Of a stretch of 64,000 nucleotides of DNA, positions 18,099 to 27,354 are shown in pieces (the first letter of the stretch is position 1; every line of letters starts with the position of its first letter). The position numbers and the translations under genes are program-made. The DNA comes from VRUE01 sp963702575 (GTDB taxonomy: Bacteria > Actinomycetota > Thermoleophilia > Solirubrobacterales > 70-9). The notes beneath the pieces are model-generated. The model was not told the origin of the DNA. It saw nothing but the letters and a program-made list of their open reading frames with translations, and searched no databases. The DNA lies in assembly GCA_963702575.1 (NCBI GenBank), contig CAVPCU010000008.1:47340-111339 (forward strand), given 5' to 3'.

Positions 18099-19050
18099 GC
18101 GGCCTCCTCGTAATCGAGGAAGGTCCTGCGCAGCCCCTCGTCGAAGTCGACGGCGGGCTCGTAGCCGAGGATCTCGCGCGCCTTGCCGATGTCGGCGAGC
18201 GAGTGGCGCACGTCGCCCGGGCGCGGATCGGTGTGCACCGACTCGATCTCGCCGGCCGACCAGCGCCGAGAGCCGGACGACGATCTCGTTGAGGCTGGTC
18301 CGTTCGCCGCAGGCGACGTTGAAGGCCTCGCCGGCGGCGCCCGGCGCGCTCGCCGCCAGCAGGTTGGCGTCGACGGCGTTGTCGACGTAGGTGAAGTCGC
18401 GCGACTGCTCGCCGTCGCCGTGGATCGACGGCTGCCCGCCCTCGAGCGCGGCGGTGATGAAGTTGGGGATCACCGCCGCGTACTGCGAGCTGGGGTCCTG
18501 GCCGGGGCCGAAGACGTTGAAGTAGCGCAGCGCGACCGTCTCCAGCCCGTAGACCTGGTGGAAGGCGCGGCAGTAGCCCTCGCCGGCGAGCTTGGAGACG
18601 GCGTAGGGGGCGATCGGCAGGGTGGGCATGTCCTCGCGCTTGGGCAGCTCGGTGCTGGCGCCGTAGAGCGAGGAGGAGGAGGCGTAGACGACCCGGCGGA
18701 CGCCCTCGTCGCGCGCGGCGAGCAGCACGTTGAGGGTGCCGATGACGTTGGTCGCGTTGCTGGTCAGCGGGTCCTGGACCGAGCGCGGCACCGAGGGCAG
18801 CGCGCCGAGGTGGAAGGCGACGCTCGCAGCCGCGGACGGCGTTGTGGACGCGCTCGTAGCTCTGCAGGTCGCCCTCGATCAGCTCGACGTCCTCGATCAC
18901 GTCCTCGAGGTTCGAGCGCCGGCCGGTGGCGAAGTTGTCGAGCACGCGCACGCCGTGCCCCTCGCGCAGCAGGCGCTTGACCAGATGCGACCCGATGAAG
19001 CCGCCGCCGCCGGTCACCAGCGCGACCCTCGTCCCACTCCCCGAAAACAT
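18080..19050 (-). pseudogene. NAD-dependent nucleotide-sugar epimerase (GalE-like SDR), two +1 frameshifts
   Basis: The corrected protein is about 322 aa. It has VTGGGGFIGSHLVKRLL for NAD binding, FHLGALPSVPRSVQDP, SSSSLYGAS, the catalytic YAVSK, and YFNVFGPGQDP, ending in AGEIESVHTDPRPGDVRHSL and a TAA stop at 18082-18080. Extra bases lie near 18826 and 18260. It would epimerise UDP-Glc/UDP-GlcNAc to supply the glycan cluster. The ATG at 19050 follows a TAAAAT box by 6 nt, suggesting a leaderless transcript. The downstream glycosyltransferase start overlaps its stop. Confidence 0.85.
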
Positions 19051-19100
19051 GCCGGTATTTTAACTCGTTCCGGGCCGCACAAACGGGTATCGTCGCCCGC

Positions 19101-20988
19101 GTGTGCGGGATCGCCGGCAAGGTCGACCGGGACGCCGGCGTCCCGGCGGCGCTGATCGAGCGGATGTGCGAGCGCCAGGCCCACCGCGGGCCCGACTCGC
19201 GCGGCCTGCACCTCGCCGACGGCGTCGGCCTGGGGATCCAGCGGCTGCGCGTGATCGACCTCGAGACCGGCGACCAGCCCGTCTACAACGAGGACCGCTC
19301 GGTCGCCGTCGTCCTCAACGGCGAGATCTACAACTACCGCGAGCTGCGCCGCGAGCTGGAGGGCCGCGGGCACGCCTTCTCGACCCACGGCGACACCGAG
19401 ACGATCGCCCACCTCTACGAGGAGGAGGGGCCCGGCGCTGGTGCGAGCGGCTGAGCGGGATGTTCGCCTTCGCCCTCTGGGACGAGCGGCGCGCGGCGGC
19501 TGCTGATCGGCCGCGACCGGGTCGGCAAGAAGCCGCTCTTCTACTGCGAGCGGGACGGGTCGCTCGCCTTCGCCTCCGAGCTGGAGGCGCTGATGGCCGA
19601 CCCGTCGATCCCGCGCGAGGTCGACCCGGCGGCGGTCGACTGCTACCTCGCCTACGGCTACGTCCAGGCGCCGCGCTCGATCTGGCGCGCGGTGCGCAAG
19701 CTGCCGCCCGCCCACACTCTGGTCTGGGAGGACGGCGCGGCGCGGGTCGAGCGCTACTGGCGGCTCGACTACGCGCGCAAGGCCGAGGCCCCGCTGCCCG
19801 AGCTCGAAGAGGAGCTGCGCCGAGCGGGTCGGCGCGGCGGTGCGGCGGCGGATGATCGCCGACGTGCCGCTGGGGGCGCTGCTCTCCGGCGGCGTCGACT
19901 CGGCCGTCGTCGTCGCCGAGATGGCCGCCGCGTCGGCGCGGCCGGTGAAGACCTTCTCGATCGGGTTCGCCCAGGAGGAGTACGACGAGCTGCCGCTCGC
20001 CCGCCTCACCGCCGAGCGCTTCGGCACCGAGCACGAGGAGTTCGTCGTCGAGCCCGACGCGATCGAGATCGTCCCCAAGCTGGTCCGCCACTACGGCGAG
20101 CCCTACGCCGACTCCTCGGCGATCCCGAGCTTCTACCTGGCCGAGCTGACGCGGCGGCAGGTGACGGTCGCGCTCAACGGCGACGGCGGCGACGAGAGCT
20201 TCGCCGGCTACCTGCGCTACGTCGCCAACGACCTCGGCCGCGGCCTCGACCTGGTGCCGGCGCCGCTGCGCCGCGGCGCAGCCGCGGCGGCGGCGCGCCT
20301 GCTGCGGATCGGCGACGCGCGCGGGCTGCGCAGCTACGGGCGGCGCTTCCTCACCACGATCGGCGAGGACGCGCCCGACCGCTACGCCAGCCACGTCGGC
20401 ATCTTCAGCCGCGCCGAGCGCGAGGCGCTGCTCGGCGAGCCGCTGCCGGCGGCGGTCGCGCGCGAGACCGAGGAGGCGGTCGCCGGCCCCTGGCGGGCGG
20501 CGTCGGGGCGCTCGCGGCTCGACGTCCTGCTCGAGACCGACGTCGCCACCTACCTGCCGGGCGACCTGCTGGTCAAGATGGACATCGCCTCGATGGCCTA
20601 CTCGCTGGAGGCGCGCTCGCCCCTGCTCGACCCCGAGCTGATGCAGTTCGCCGCCTCGCTGCCGACCTCATACAAGGCGCGGCTGGGGCGGAAGAAGTGG
20701 ATCCTGCGGCGCGCCTACCGCGGCCGCGTCCCCGACGAGGTGCTCGACGGCCGCAAGCGCGGCTTCGGCGTGCCGCTCGGCGCCTGGTTCCGCGACGAGC
20801 TGCGCGGCTTCGCCCGCGACGTCCTGCTCGATCCCTCGACGCTCGAGCGCGCCGGCTTCCGCGAGGCCCCGGTCCGCGAGCTGCTCGACCTGCACGACCG
20901 CGGCGGCGCCGACCGCTCGATGCAGATCTGGACGCTGCTGATGCTCGCCCTCTGGCAGCGCGACCTCGGCGGCGCCGCGAACGCTTAG
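19101..20988 (+). pseudogene. asparagine synthase-like glutamine amidotransferase (AsnB/WbpS type), four +1 frameshifts
   Basis: GTG at 19101 encodes MCGIAGKVD, so Cys2 is the N-terminal nucleophile of the class II glutaminase domain; HRGPDSRG, NGEIYNY and GDTETI follow. The synthetase domain has LLSGGVDSAVV (PP-loop) and ALNGDGGDESFAGYLRY. Extra bases near 19434, 19443, 19496 and 19820 break the frame; the first three sum to a full codon, so the frame returns. Corrected length is about 628 aa, normal for the family. In polysaccharide loci such enzymes amidate uronic acids, or it could make asparagine. It is divergent from the epimerase gene. Confidence 0.82.
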
Positions 20989-22019
20989 GTCGAGGTCTCG
21001 GCCGCCGGCGCCGGCGCCGGCGCCCATTCGGGCGACTCGAGCCGGGCGACGACGGCGACGCCGGCGAGGATCAGGGTGAGCGAGCCGGCGGTCGCGAGCG
21101 GGCGCCCGAGCTGGAAGAGGACGGCGCCGGCGCCGACGAGGAAGGCCTGGCCGGCGGCGAGCGCGAGCGCCACGCGGCGCGGCGAGCCGAGCCGGGCGCG
21201 CAGGCGGTGGGTGAGGTGGTCGCGGCCCCCGACGAAGACCCCGACCCCGCGCCGGCGCCGCGAGACGATCACCAGGGCGGTGTCGAGCGCCGGCAGGCCG
21301 ACGAGGACGACGGCAAGCGGGATCAGCGCCAGGCCGAGGTGCGCGCCGCCCGGCATCGCCATGATCGTCGCGGCGAGGGTGAAGCCGACCGGCACGCTGC
21401 CGCCGTCGCCGAGGAAGATCCGCGAGGGCGAGGCGAGGTTGAAGGGCAGGAAGCCGGCGCAGGCGCCGGCCAGGGCGAGCGCGATCGCCCCCAGGGCGAC
21501 GTTGCCGTCGATCGCCGCGAGCGCGCCGAGGATCGCCGCCGAGACCAGCGCGACCGTGCCCGTCGCCCCGTCCATGTTGTCCATCAGGTTGAAGGCGTTG
21601 ACGACGCCGGCGACGAATACGACCGAGAGGGCGAGGTTGAGCGGTTCGCTGGCGAAGACCGACCAGCCGATCCCGGCGGCGAAGAGGGCGCCGCCGGCCG
21701 CGAGCTCGATCGCCAGCCTGCTCAGCGGCCCGAGCCCGTAGCGGTCGTCGACGGTGCCGAGCGCCCAGAGGGCGAGGGCGCCGACGGCGATCGGCCAGAA
21801 GGCGGTCGCGGCGTGGCCGAAGAGGGCGGCCGAGAGCAGCATCGCGGCGACCACCGCGGTGCCGCCGAGGTAGGGCGTCGGCCGCGCGTGGCCCTTGTAG
21901 CCGACCGGGCGGTCGAGGAAGCCGGTGCGGCGGGCGAGGGCGATCGCCGCCGGGGTGAGCAGCAGGCTCGCGCCGCCGGCGAGCAGGAAGGCGAGCGCTA
22001 GGCGGAGGGCGGCCGGCAC
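20985..22019 (-). CDS. UDP-N-acetylhexosamine:undecaprenyl-phosphate transferase (MraY/WecA/TagO family)
   Basis: This encodes 344 aa with about ten membrane helices. Family motifs are in order: LGTVDDRYGLGP, VVNAFNLMDNMDG, FLGDGGSVPVGF and the C-terminal GGRDHLTHRL, whose His residues and first Asp pair form the catalytic and magnesium site. It would transfer a sugar-1-phosphate to undecaprenyl phosphate, the first membrane step of glycan synthesis, and so is the likely initiator for this locus. It overlaps the convergent amidotransferase gene by 4 bp and follows the epimerase gene after 9 bp. Confidence 0.92.
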   Translation of the reverse strand: MPAALRLALAFLLAGGASLLLTPAAIALARRTGFLDRPVGYKGHARPTPYLGGTAVVAAMLLSAALFGHAATAFWPIAVGALALWALGTVDDRYGLGPLSRLAIELAAGGALFAAGIGWSVFASEPLNLALSVVFVAGVVNAFNLMDNMDGATGTVALVSAAILGALAAIDGNVALGAIALALAGACAGFLPFNLASPSRIFLGDGGSVPVGFTLAATIMAMPGGAHLGLALIPLAVVLVGLPALDTALVIVSRRRRGVGVFVGGRDHLTHRLRARLGSPRRVALALAAGQAFLVGAGAVLFQLGRPLATAGSLTLILAGVAVVARLESPEWAPAPAPAAETST

Positions 22020-22028
22020 GGCGGCGGC

Positions 22029-23078
22029 CTAGCCGTCCAGCATCGGATCGGCGGCTGCGGTCTCCTCCCCGACCGCGGCGATCGCGGCTTCCAGCCCGGC
22101 CATCTGGGCGCGTTCGGCGCGGAGGCGCTCGAAGGCGGCGACGTCGTCGATCGCGTCCTCGACCCCGCGAGTCGGCCGCCACCCGGTCTTCTGCTCGAGC
22201 GCCGAGGTGTCGGGACAGCGCCGCCCCAGCTCCTCGAAGCCCTCGCCGTAGGCCTCGTCGTAGGGGACGGTGCGGATGCCCGAGGTCGATCCGGTGCGCT
22301 CGATCACCTTGTGCGCCAGCTCGAGGATCGTGATCTCGACCGAGCGACCGACGTTGTAGGCGGTGCCGCGGGCGCCCTCCTCGTCCATCAGCATGACCAG
22401 GGCGCGGGTGGTGTCGTAGACGTGGCCGAAGCAGCGCGACTGGCTGCCGTCGCCGTAGACGGTCAGGTCCTCGCCGGCCAGCGCCTGGCCGACGAAGCGC
22501 GGCAGCACCATCCCGTAGGCGCCCGTCTGCCGCGGCCCGACCGTGTTGAAGAGGCGGGCGACGACGGTGTCGCCCTGGCGCTCGCGGTGGTAGCCGAGCG
22601 AGATCGCCTCGCCGACCGCCTTGGCGGTCGAGTAGGACCAGCGGGCGATCGAGGGCGGGCCGAGCACCCGGTCGGAGTGCTCGCTGAGGGCCCCGCTGCT
22701 GTTCTTGCCGTAGATCTCCGAGGTCGAGGCGAAGAGCAGCCGGCGGCCGAGCCGGTGGGCGCCCTCGGTGACGACCTGGGCGCCGCGCACGCTGCGGCTG
22801 AGCGACTCGACCGCGCGGTCGACGATCAGCTTGACGCCGACCGCCGAGGCGAGGTGGAAGCAGGCGTCGGCCTGCAGCATGCACTCGTCGACCAGGCCGA
22901 TGTCGCAGACCGAGCCCTCGACCAGCTCCGCCCTGCCGGTGGCGACCGCGTCGACGATGTTCTCGGCGTTGCCGGTGCTGAGGTCGTCGAGGATCAGGAC
23001 GCTGTCCCCCCGCGCGACCAACGCGTCAGCCAAATGCGAGCCGATGAAGCCCGCCCCACCCGTGATCAGGTAGCGCAC
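22029..23078 (-). CDS. NAD-dependent epimerase/dehydratase (SDR, nucleotide-sugar)
   Basis: This encodes 349 aa. YLITGGAGFIGSHLADAL is the NAD-binding GxxGxxG loop, LDDLSTGN follows, FASTSEIYGK holds the catalytic Ser/Thr and YSTAKAVGE the YxxxK. ARLFNTVGPRQTGAYGMVLP and VYGDGSQSRCFGHVYD are characteristic of the UDP-xylose synthase / UDP-glucose epimerase-like clade. The GTG start at 23078 has a strong AGGAGGG site. It supplies a nucleotide sugar to the adjacent initiating transferase. Decarboxylase versus epimerase activity cannot be settled by eye. Confidence 0.88.
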   Translation of the reverse strand: MRYLITGGAGFIGSHLADALVARGDSVLILDDLSTGNAENIVDAVATGRAELVEGSVCDIGLVDECMLQADACFHLASAVGVKLIVDRAVESLSRSVRGAQVVTEGAHRLGRRLLFASTSEIYGKNSSGALSEHSDRVLGPPSIARWSYSTAKAVGEAISLGYHRERQGDTVVARLFNTVGPRQTGAYGMVLPRFVGQALAGEDLTVYGDGSQSRCFGHVYDTTRALVMLMDEEGARGTAYNVGRSVEITILELAHKVIERTGSTSGIRTVPYDEAYGEGFEELGRRCPDTSALEQKTGWRPTRGVEDAIDDVAAFERLRAERAQMAGLEAAIAAVGEETAAADPMLDG

Positions 23079-23100
23079 TTGGATCCCTCCTGTCCCCGTC

Positions 23101-23144
23101 GGGCCTTCCCAAGGCCCTTATTTGGGCCTTCCCACGACCCTTAT
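23101..23144. repeat. two 21-bp direct repeats with an internal hairpin, in the leader of the epimerase gene
   Basis: Units 23101-23121 and 23124-23144 match at 19 of 21 bases and start 23 bp apart, about two helical turns. The first unit contains a perfect 7-bp stem (GGGCCTT/AAGGCCC) with a 3-nt loop. They lie in the 197-bp gap between the secreted repeat protein gene and the epimerase gene, about 23 bp upstream of the latter's start, so they could be an operator pair or a terminator without a T-tract. A weak promoter (TTGATT, then ATTAAT) may lie further upstream. Confidence 0.45.
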
Positions 23145-23275
23145 CCCGTTCGATCGGCTCATCGGAGTGAAATAAACACGCCGGTTCGCCGATCCATGAG
23201 ATTAATGACACATGGGAGTGTCGAAATCAAGTCCGGGGGCGCCTTTTCCCTGAAAAACGAGTAGGGCGTTCCTCT

Positions 23276-24790
23276 TCAGTGCCGCTTTCGCGCGCCTCCT
23301 GCGAGCTTCAGCCGCACGGTCGAGGACGCGACGCCGGTGCCGACCGCCTTTGCCCTCAACGTGCCCCCGGCCTCGAGCGCCCTCTTCGCCGCGGGCGAAA
23401 GCGCGATTCGCAGCGTCGTCGAAGCACCCGCGGCAAGGCTGAAGGCCGCGCCGCCGATCGTCTTGCTGCCGCGCCCGATCCGGGCGCTCAGCTCGAGCGT
23501 CCCGACGCACGGGCCGCCTGCGCAGGCCAGCCTGAGCGACAACCTGCCGCCGCTGACCGTCGCGCTCCCGGCCGCACTCGCGATGCCCGGCGCAATCCGG
23601 GCGACGCTACCGCCACTGCCGCTCGACCCGCCGCCGCTGGATCCACCGCCGCCACCGCCACCGCCGCTGCTCGCCTTGACGTCGAATACCGCCCCGACGG
23701 TCCTGGCTTCGCTCATCGTGACTTTGCAGGTGCCCGAGCCGGTGCAGGCACCGGTCCATTCTTTGAATTCGGAGCCGGCGGAAGCTTCGTGGGTGAGGGT
23801 CACGACGGCGCCTTCTTCGTATTCGTGTTCGCAGCCGGCGCCGGTGCCGCAGTCGATCGTGTTCGGTTCGGCGGGGCTGCCGCCTTTGACGGTGCCCACG
23901 CCGGCGCCCGACTTGGAGACGGTGAGCTTGAACTTCGATTTTGCGGTCGGGCTGAACGTCGCCGTCAACGAGCTGTTGGCTTCGATCGTGAACAAACAGG
24001 GCGCGGTTGCGCAGCTCGCGGCCGAGCCGGTTCCGGCGCTGAAGCCGGCGAAGCTCGAGCCGGGTTCGGGTTCGGCGATCAGGGCGAGTTCAGTGCCCTT
24101 GGGGTAGCTGTGCTTGCAAGTTTCGAGCCCTTCCTGGGCTTCGCATCGCACGGTGCCGGTGCCGGCCCCGTTCTTGGTCACCGTGAGCGCCGGTTCGAGG
24201 TCGAAGGTCGCGGTGACGCTGTAGCCTTCTTCCATCGTCAGCGCGCATTCGGCTTCGCTGCTGGGGCCGCATTCGCCGCCCCATTCGACGAATTCCGAGC
24301 CCGGTTTGGGTTTGGCGAGCAGGGTCAGTTCGCTCCCGGCCGGGTAGGCCGCCTTGCATTCTTCGGGACCTGCTTCGGCTTCGCATTCGACCGTGCCGGT
24401 GCCGCTACCGTTCTTGGTCACCGAGAGCGGGTACAGAATCAGGTCAAAGGTCGCCGTAACCGATTTGGCCGTGCTCATCTTCATTTCGCAGACCGGTTCG
24501 GTCGTGCAGGCGCCACCCGCTCCCGTCCATTTGACGAATTCGGAGCCTTCTCCTTCTTCCGCGTAGAGGATCAGTTCGGTGCCCGCCGGATAGGCGGACT
24601 TGCATTCTTCGGGGCCTTCTTCGGCTTCGCATTCCACCGTGCCGGCGCCGGTGCCCTTGATGGTGACCGTCAGCGAGAGCGGCGCCGCAGGGGCGACCGC
24701 GGGCAGCGCCAAGGCCAGGGCGACCAGCCCGGCGAGAAGACCGGGGGCGATGAATCTCGCGTGCAAGATCCCCCGCCCCCGGCCGCTCAC
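23276..24790 (-). CDS. secreted InlB B-repeat protein with C-terminal beta domain
   Basis: This encodes 504 aa. A signal peptide (FIAPGLLAGLVALALALPAV, cleavage near APAAP) precedes four divergent InlB-type repeats of about 80-90 residues, each of the form LTVTKxGxGTGTVxCE...G(S/T)EF.EW.G...C...M...SVTATF with two or more cysteines. A Gly/Ser linker follows, then a C-terminal domain (about the last 125 residues) with ATVSGGRLSLRLACAGGPC and AAFSLAAGASTTLRIALS. GTG 24790 has an AAGGA site and starts 7 nt after the previous gene's stop, so the two are cotranslated. Probably an extracellular or wall-associated protein; the function is unknown. Confidence 0.82.
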   Translation of the reverse strand: MSGRGRGILHARFIAPGLLAGLVALALALPAVAPAAPLSLTVTIKGTGAGTVECEAEEGPEECKSAYPAGTELILYAEEGEGSEFVKWTGAGGACTTEPVCEMKMSTAKSVTATFDLILYPLSVTKNGSGTGTVECEAEAGPEECKAAYPAGSELTLLAKPKPGSEFVEWGGECGPSSEAECALTMEEGYSVTATFDLEPALTVTKNGAGTGTVRCEAQEGLETCKHSYPKGTELALIAEPEPGSSFAGFSAGTGSAASCATAPCLFTIEANSSLTATFSPTAKSKFKLTVSKSGAGVGTVKGGSPAEPNTIDCGTGAGCEHEYEEGAVVTLTHEASAGSEFKEWTGACTGSGTCKVTMSEARTVGAVFDVKASSGGGGGGGGSSGGGSSGSGGSVARIAPGIASAAGSATVSGGRLSLRLACAGGPCVGTLELSARIGRGSKTIGGAAFSLAAGASTTLRIALSPAAKRALEAGGTLRAKAVGTGVASSTVRLKLAGGARKRH

Positions 24791-24797
24791 TCGGTCC

Positions 24798-27098
24798 TTA
24801 CTTCTTCTTGGCCTGCTTGAGCTTGACCGTGGCCGCGGTAATGCCGGTGCCGCTCAGCTTCGCCTTGACGGTCTTGCCCTTCGCCAGTTCCTGCTTGGCG
24901 GGGCCCGAGAGCTTCACGCTGAGCGTGCTCGAGGCTCCGGCCGCGAGGCTGAAGGAGGCCTTGCCGATCGTCAGGGTCTTCGTCTTCTTGCCCTGCTTGA
25001 TCTTTGCCGTCAGGGTGAACGAGCCGCTGCACGCGCCGCCCGTGCAGGTGACCTTGATCGCGGCCTTGCCGCTGGTGACGGTCGCCGTCCCAGCCGCCAA
25101 TGCCGTGCCCGCCGCCGGGGGCGGCGGAGGCGGAGGCGGAGGCGTGGTGCCGTGCTTTTCTTCGGTCTTGTGTTCTTCGGTCGACTTGGTGTTGAACACC
25201 GCGCCGACGGCTTTGGCCGAGCTCATCGTGACTTTGCAGGTCCCAGAGCCGGTGCATGCACCGGTCCATTCCTTGAATTCGGAGCTGCTGTCGGCCGACT
25301 GGGTCAGTTCGACCTGTTTGCCTTCTTCGAATTCAAACGAGCAGGTGCTGCCACAGCTGATGCCGGTGTTCGGCGCCACGCTGGTGACCGTGCCCGAGCC
25401 GCTGCCCGACTTGCTCACGGTCAATTTGAATTTGGGTTTGGCGCTCAGGTCGAATTTTGCCCCGACCGATTTGGCCGCGCTCATCGTCACTTCGCAGGTG
25501 CCCGAGCCGGTGCAGGCGCCGGTCCATTCTTTGAATTCCGAGCCGGCCGCTGCTTCGTGGGTCAGCGTCACGACCGCGCCGGAGAGATATTCGTGTTCGC
25601 AACCCGAGCCGGAGCCGCAGTTGATCGTGTTCGGTTCGGCCGGGCTGCCGCCTTTGACGGTACCCGTGCCCGTGCCCGACTTGGAGACGGTGAGCTTGAA
25701 TTTGGCGGCCGGTTCGAGGTCGAATTTCGCCCCGACCGATTTGGCCGCGCTCATCGTCACTTCGCAGGTGCCCGAGCCGGTGCAGGCGCCGGTCCATTCT
25801 TTGAATTCGGAGCCGACTGCGGCTTCGTGGGTGAGCGTCACGACCGCGCCGGAGAGATATTCGTGTTCGCAACCCGAGCCGGAGCCGCAGTTGATCGTGT
25901 TCGGTTCGGCCGGGCTGCCGCCTTTGACGGTACCCGTGCCCGTGCCCGACTTGGAGACGGTGAGCTTGAATTTGGCGGCCGGTTCGAGGTCGAATTTCGC
26001 CCCGACCGATTTGGCCGCGCTCATCGTCACTTCGCAGGTGCCCGAGCCGGTGCAGGCGCCGGTCCATTCTTTGAATTCCGAGCCGGCCGCTGCTTCGTGG
26101 GTCAGCGTCACGACCGCACCGGAGAGGTAATTGTGTTCGCAGCCCGAGCCGGAGCCGCAGTTGATCGTGTTCGGTTCGGCCGGGCTGCCGCCTTTGACGG
26201 TACCCGTGCCCGTGCCCGACTTGGTGACGGTGAGCTTGAATTTGGGTTCGCCGCCTTCGAGTTCGAAGAGGACTTCGACCGTCTTTTCTTCGCTCATTTC
26301 GACCTGGCATTCGTTTTCGGTAACGCCCGAGACGGTGTCGCAGCCGCTCCATTCGACGAATTCGGAGCCCGTTTCCGGCGTCGCGATCAGGTTTACTTCG
26401 GTGCCGGCCGGGTATTCCGGCGCACAGGGTTCCGGCCCCGTTTCAAGTTCGCATTCGACCGTGCCGGTTCCGCTGCCTGGTTCTTCGATGTTGAGAGCGA
26501 ATTCTTCGGGTTCGGGTTCGAAGACGACTTCGACCGTCTTTTCTTCGGTCATTTCGACTTCGCATTCGTTGCCGGTGATCGTGTCGCATTCGCCGGCCCA
26601 TTCGACGAATTCGGAGCCCGTTTCAGCCGTTGCGATCAGGGTCACTTCGGTGCCTTCGGGATATGCGGCTTCGCAGAGCCCGGTCGTCGCTTCGACTTCG
26701 CATTCGACTTCGCCTTCGCCGGTGCCGGGTTCCACGACGTTGAGGGCGAATTCTTCGGCGGGTTCGAGGTCGAAGACCACGTTGACGGTGTGGGCTTCGT
26801 CCATCGTCAGTTCGCATTCGAGGGGGCCGCAGTCGCCGAAGAATTCGACGAATTCGGAGCCCGTTTCGGCCACCGGCAGCACGGTGACTTCTTTGCCCAC
26901 TTCGTATTCGGGAGCGCAGGCTTCAGGGCCGCCGCCTTCGACTTCGCATTCGACTTCGCCCGTGCCGGTACCGAAGAATTCGACCGTGAGGGGAACTTCC
27001 GCGGCCGAGGCGACTGCCGGCAGGGCAAGGGTCAGCGCGATCACCGCCGCGATAAAGCCGGAAATGGCAAGGCGGGGACGCAGGCGGGCAGCGGTCAT
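24798..27098 (-). CDS. secreted InlB B-repeat protein, seven repeats
   Basis: This encodes 766 aa. ATG 27098 has a GGAGGAG site. The signal peptide (ISGFIAAVIALTLALPAVAS) is followed by seven B-repeats. The first three are acidic and Glu-rich; repeats 4-6 are nearly identical 90-residue units (FKLTVSKSGTGTGTVKGG, CGSGSGCEHEYLSGAVVTLT, SEFKEWTGACTGSGTC); the seventh is divergent. A linker with nine prolines leads to the same C-terminal domain as the downstream gene (ATVTSGKAAIKVTCTGGAC, ASFSLAAGASSTLSVKL). No LPXTG motif or membrane anchor is present. Probably stalk-like surface or secreted protein; ligand unknown. Confidence 0.83.
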   Translation of the reverse strand: MTAARLRPRLAISGFIAAVIALTLALPAVASAAEVPLTVEFFGTGTGEVECEVEGGGPEACAPEYEVGKEVTVLPVAETGSEFVEFFGDCGPLECELTMDEAHTVNVVFDLEPAEEFALNVVEPGTGEGEVECEVEATTGLCEAAYPEGTEVTLIATAETGSEFVEWAGECDTITGNECEVEMTEEKTVEVVFEPEPEEFALNIEEPGSGTGTVECELETGPEPCAPEYPAGTEVNLIATPETGSEFVEWSGCDTVSGVTENECQVEMSEEKTVEVLFELEGGEPKFKLTVTKSGTGTGTVKGGSPAEPNTINCGSGSGCEHNYLSGAVVTLTHEAAAGSEFKEWTGACTGSGTCEVTMSAAKSVGAKFDLEPAAKFKLTVSKSGTGTGTVKGGSPAEPNTINCGSGSGCEHEYLSGAVVTLTHEAAVGSEFKEWTGACTGSGTCEVTMSAAKSVGAKFDLEPAAKFKLTVSKSGTGTGTVKGGSPAEPNTINCGSGSGCEHEYLSGAVVTLTHEAAAGSEFKEWTGACTGSGTCEVTMSAAKSVGAKFDLSAKPKFKLTVSKSGSGSGTVTSVAPNTGISCGSTCSFEFEEGKQVELTQSADSSSEFKEWTGACTGSGTCKVTMSSAKAVGAVFNTKSTEEHKTEEKHGTTPPPPPPPPPAAGTALAAGTATVTSGKAAIKVTCTGGACSGSFTLTAKIKQGKKTKTLTIGKASFSLAAGASSTLSVKLSGPAKQELAKGKTVKAKLSGTGITAATVKLKQAKKK
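25461..26270 (-). repeat. three tandem 270-bp coding repeats
   Basis: Units beginning at 25461, 25731 and 26001 are exactly 270 bp (90 codons) and nearly identical in DNA, encoding B-repeats 4-6 of the 766-residue secreted protein. Near identity at synonymous sites implies recent amplification or gene conversion. Confidence 0.88.
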
Positions 27099-27315
27099 CG
27101 GGCTCCTCCCTCAATAGACATACAGATCGGATCTCTCCCTTCGATAAACCCCAAAGTCTCTCCTGCATGAAACCGTAAACGAGCGGAAGAGTTGCGGCAG
27201 CGTCAAGACGACAAAGTACCCAAAGAACGTCGTACACCTGTCCGCAAATCCCTGCCTGTGGCGCGCTTACGGCCCCCAACTCGCGAGAGGTGCCTGTGCT
27301 CTATAGAAAATTATA

Positions 27316-27343
27316 TGGAGATAAAGATCTATATGACTATAAT
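27316..27343 (+). promoter_or_regulatory. promoter of the AAA ATPase gene, nearly leaderless
   Basis: TGGAGA (27316-27321, four of six matches to TTGACA) is followed after 16 nt by a perfect TATAAT (27338-27343). Transcription would begin about 5 nt before the ATG at 27355. It lies in a 256-bp AT-rich intergenic stretch that otherwise holds only the leader of the divergent secreted protein gene. Confidence 0.5.
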
Positions 27344-27354
27344 TCGCAATAACC

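Noticed and set aside
15850..19830. True pseudogenisation of the glycan genes
   Set aside because: Only +1 insertions are present and all active-site motifs survive; sequencing or assembly error is more likely, although I list the genes as broken because that is what the sequence shows.
19593..22884. Long frames (802 codons plus strand, 738 codons minus strand) running past the amidotransferase into the TagO and epimerase genes
   Set aside because: Only their short in-frame pieces of the real genes make sense; the rest is out-of-frame sequence.
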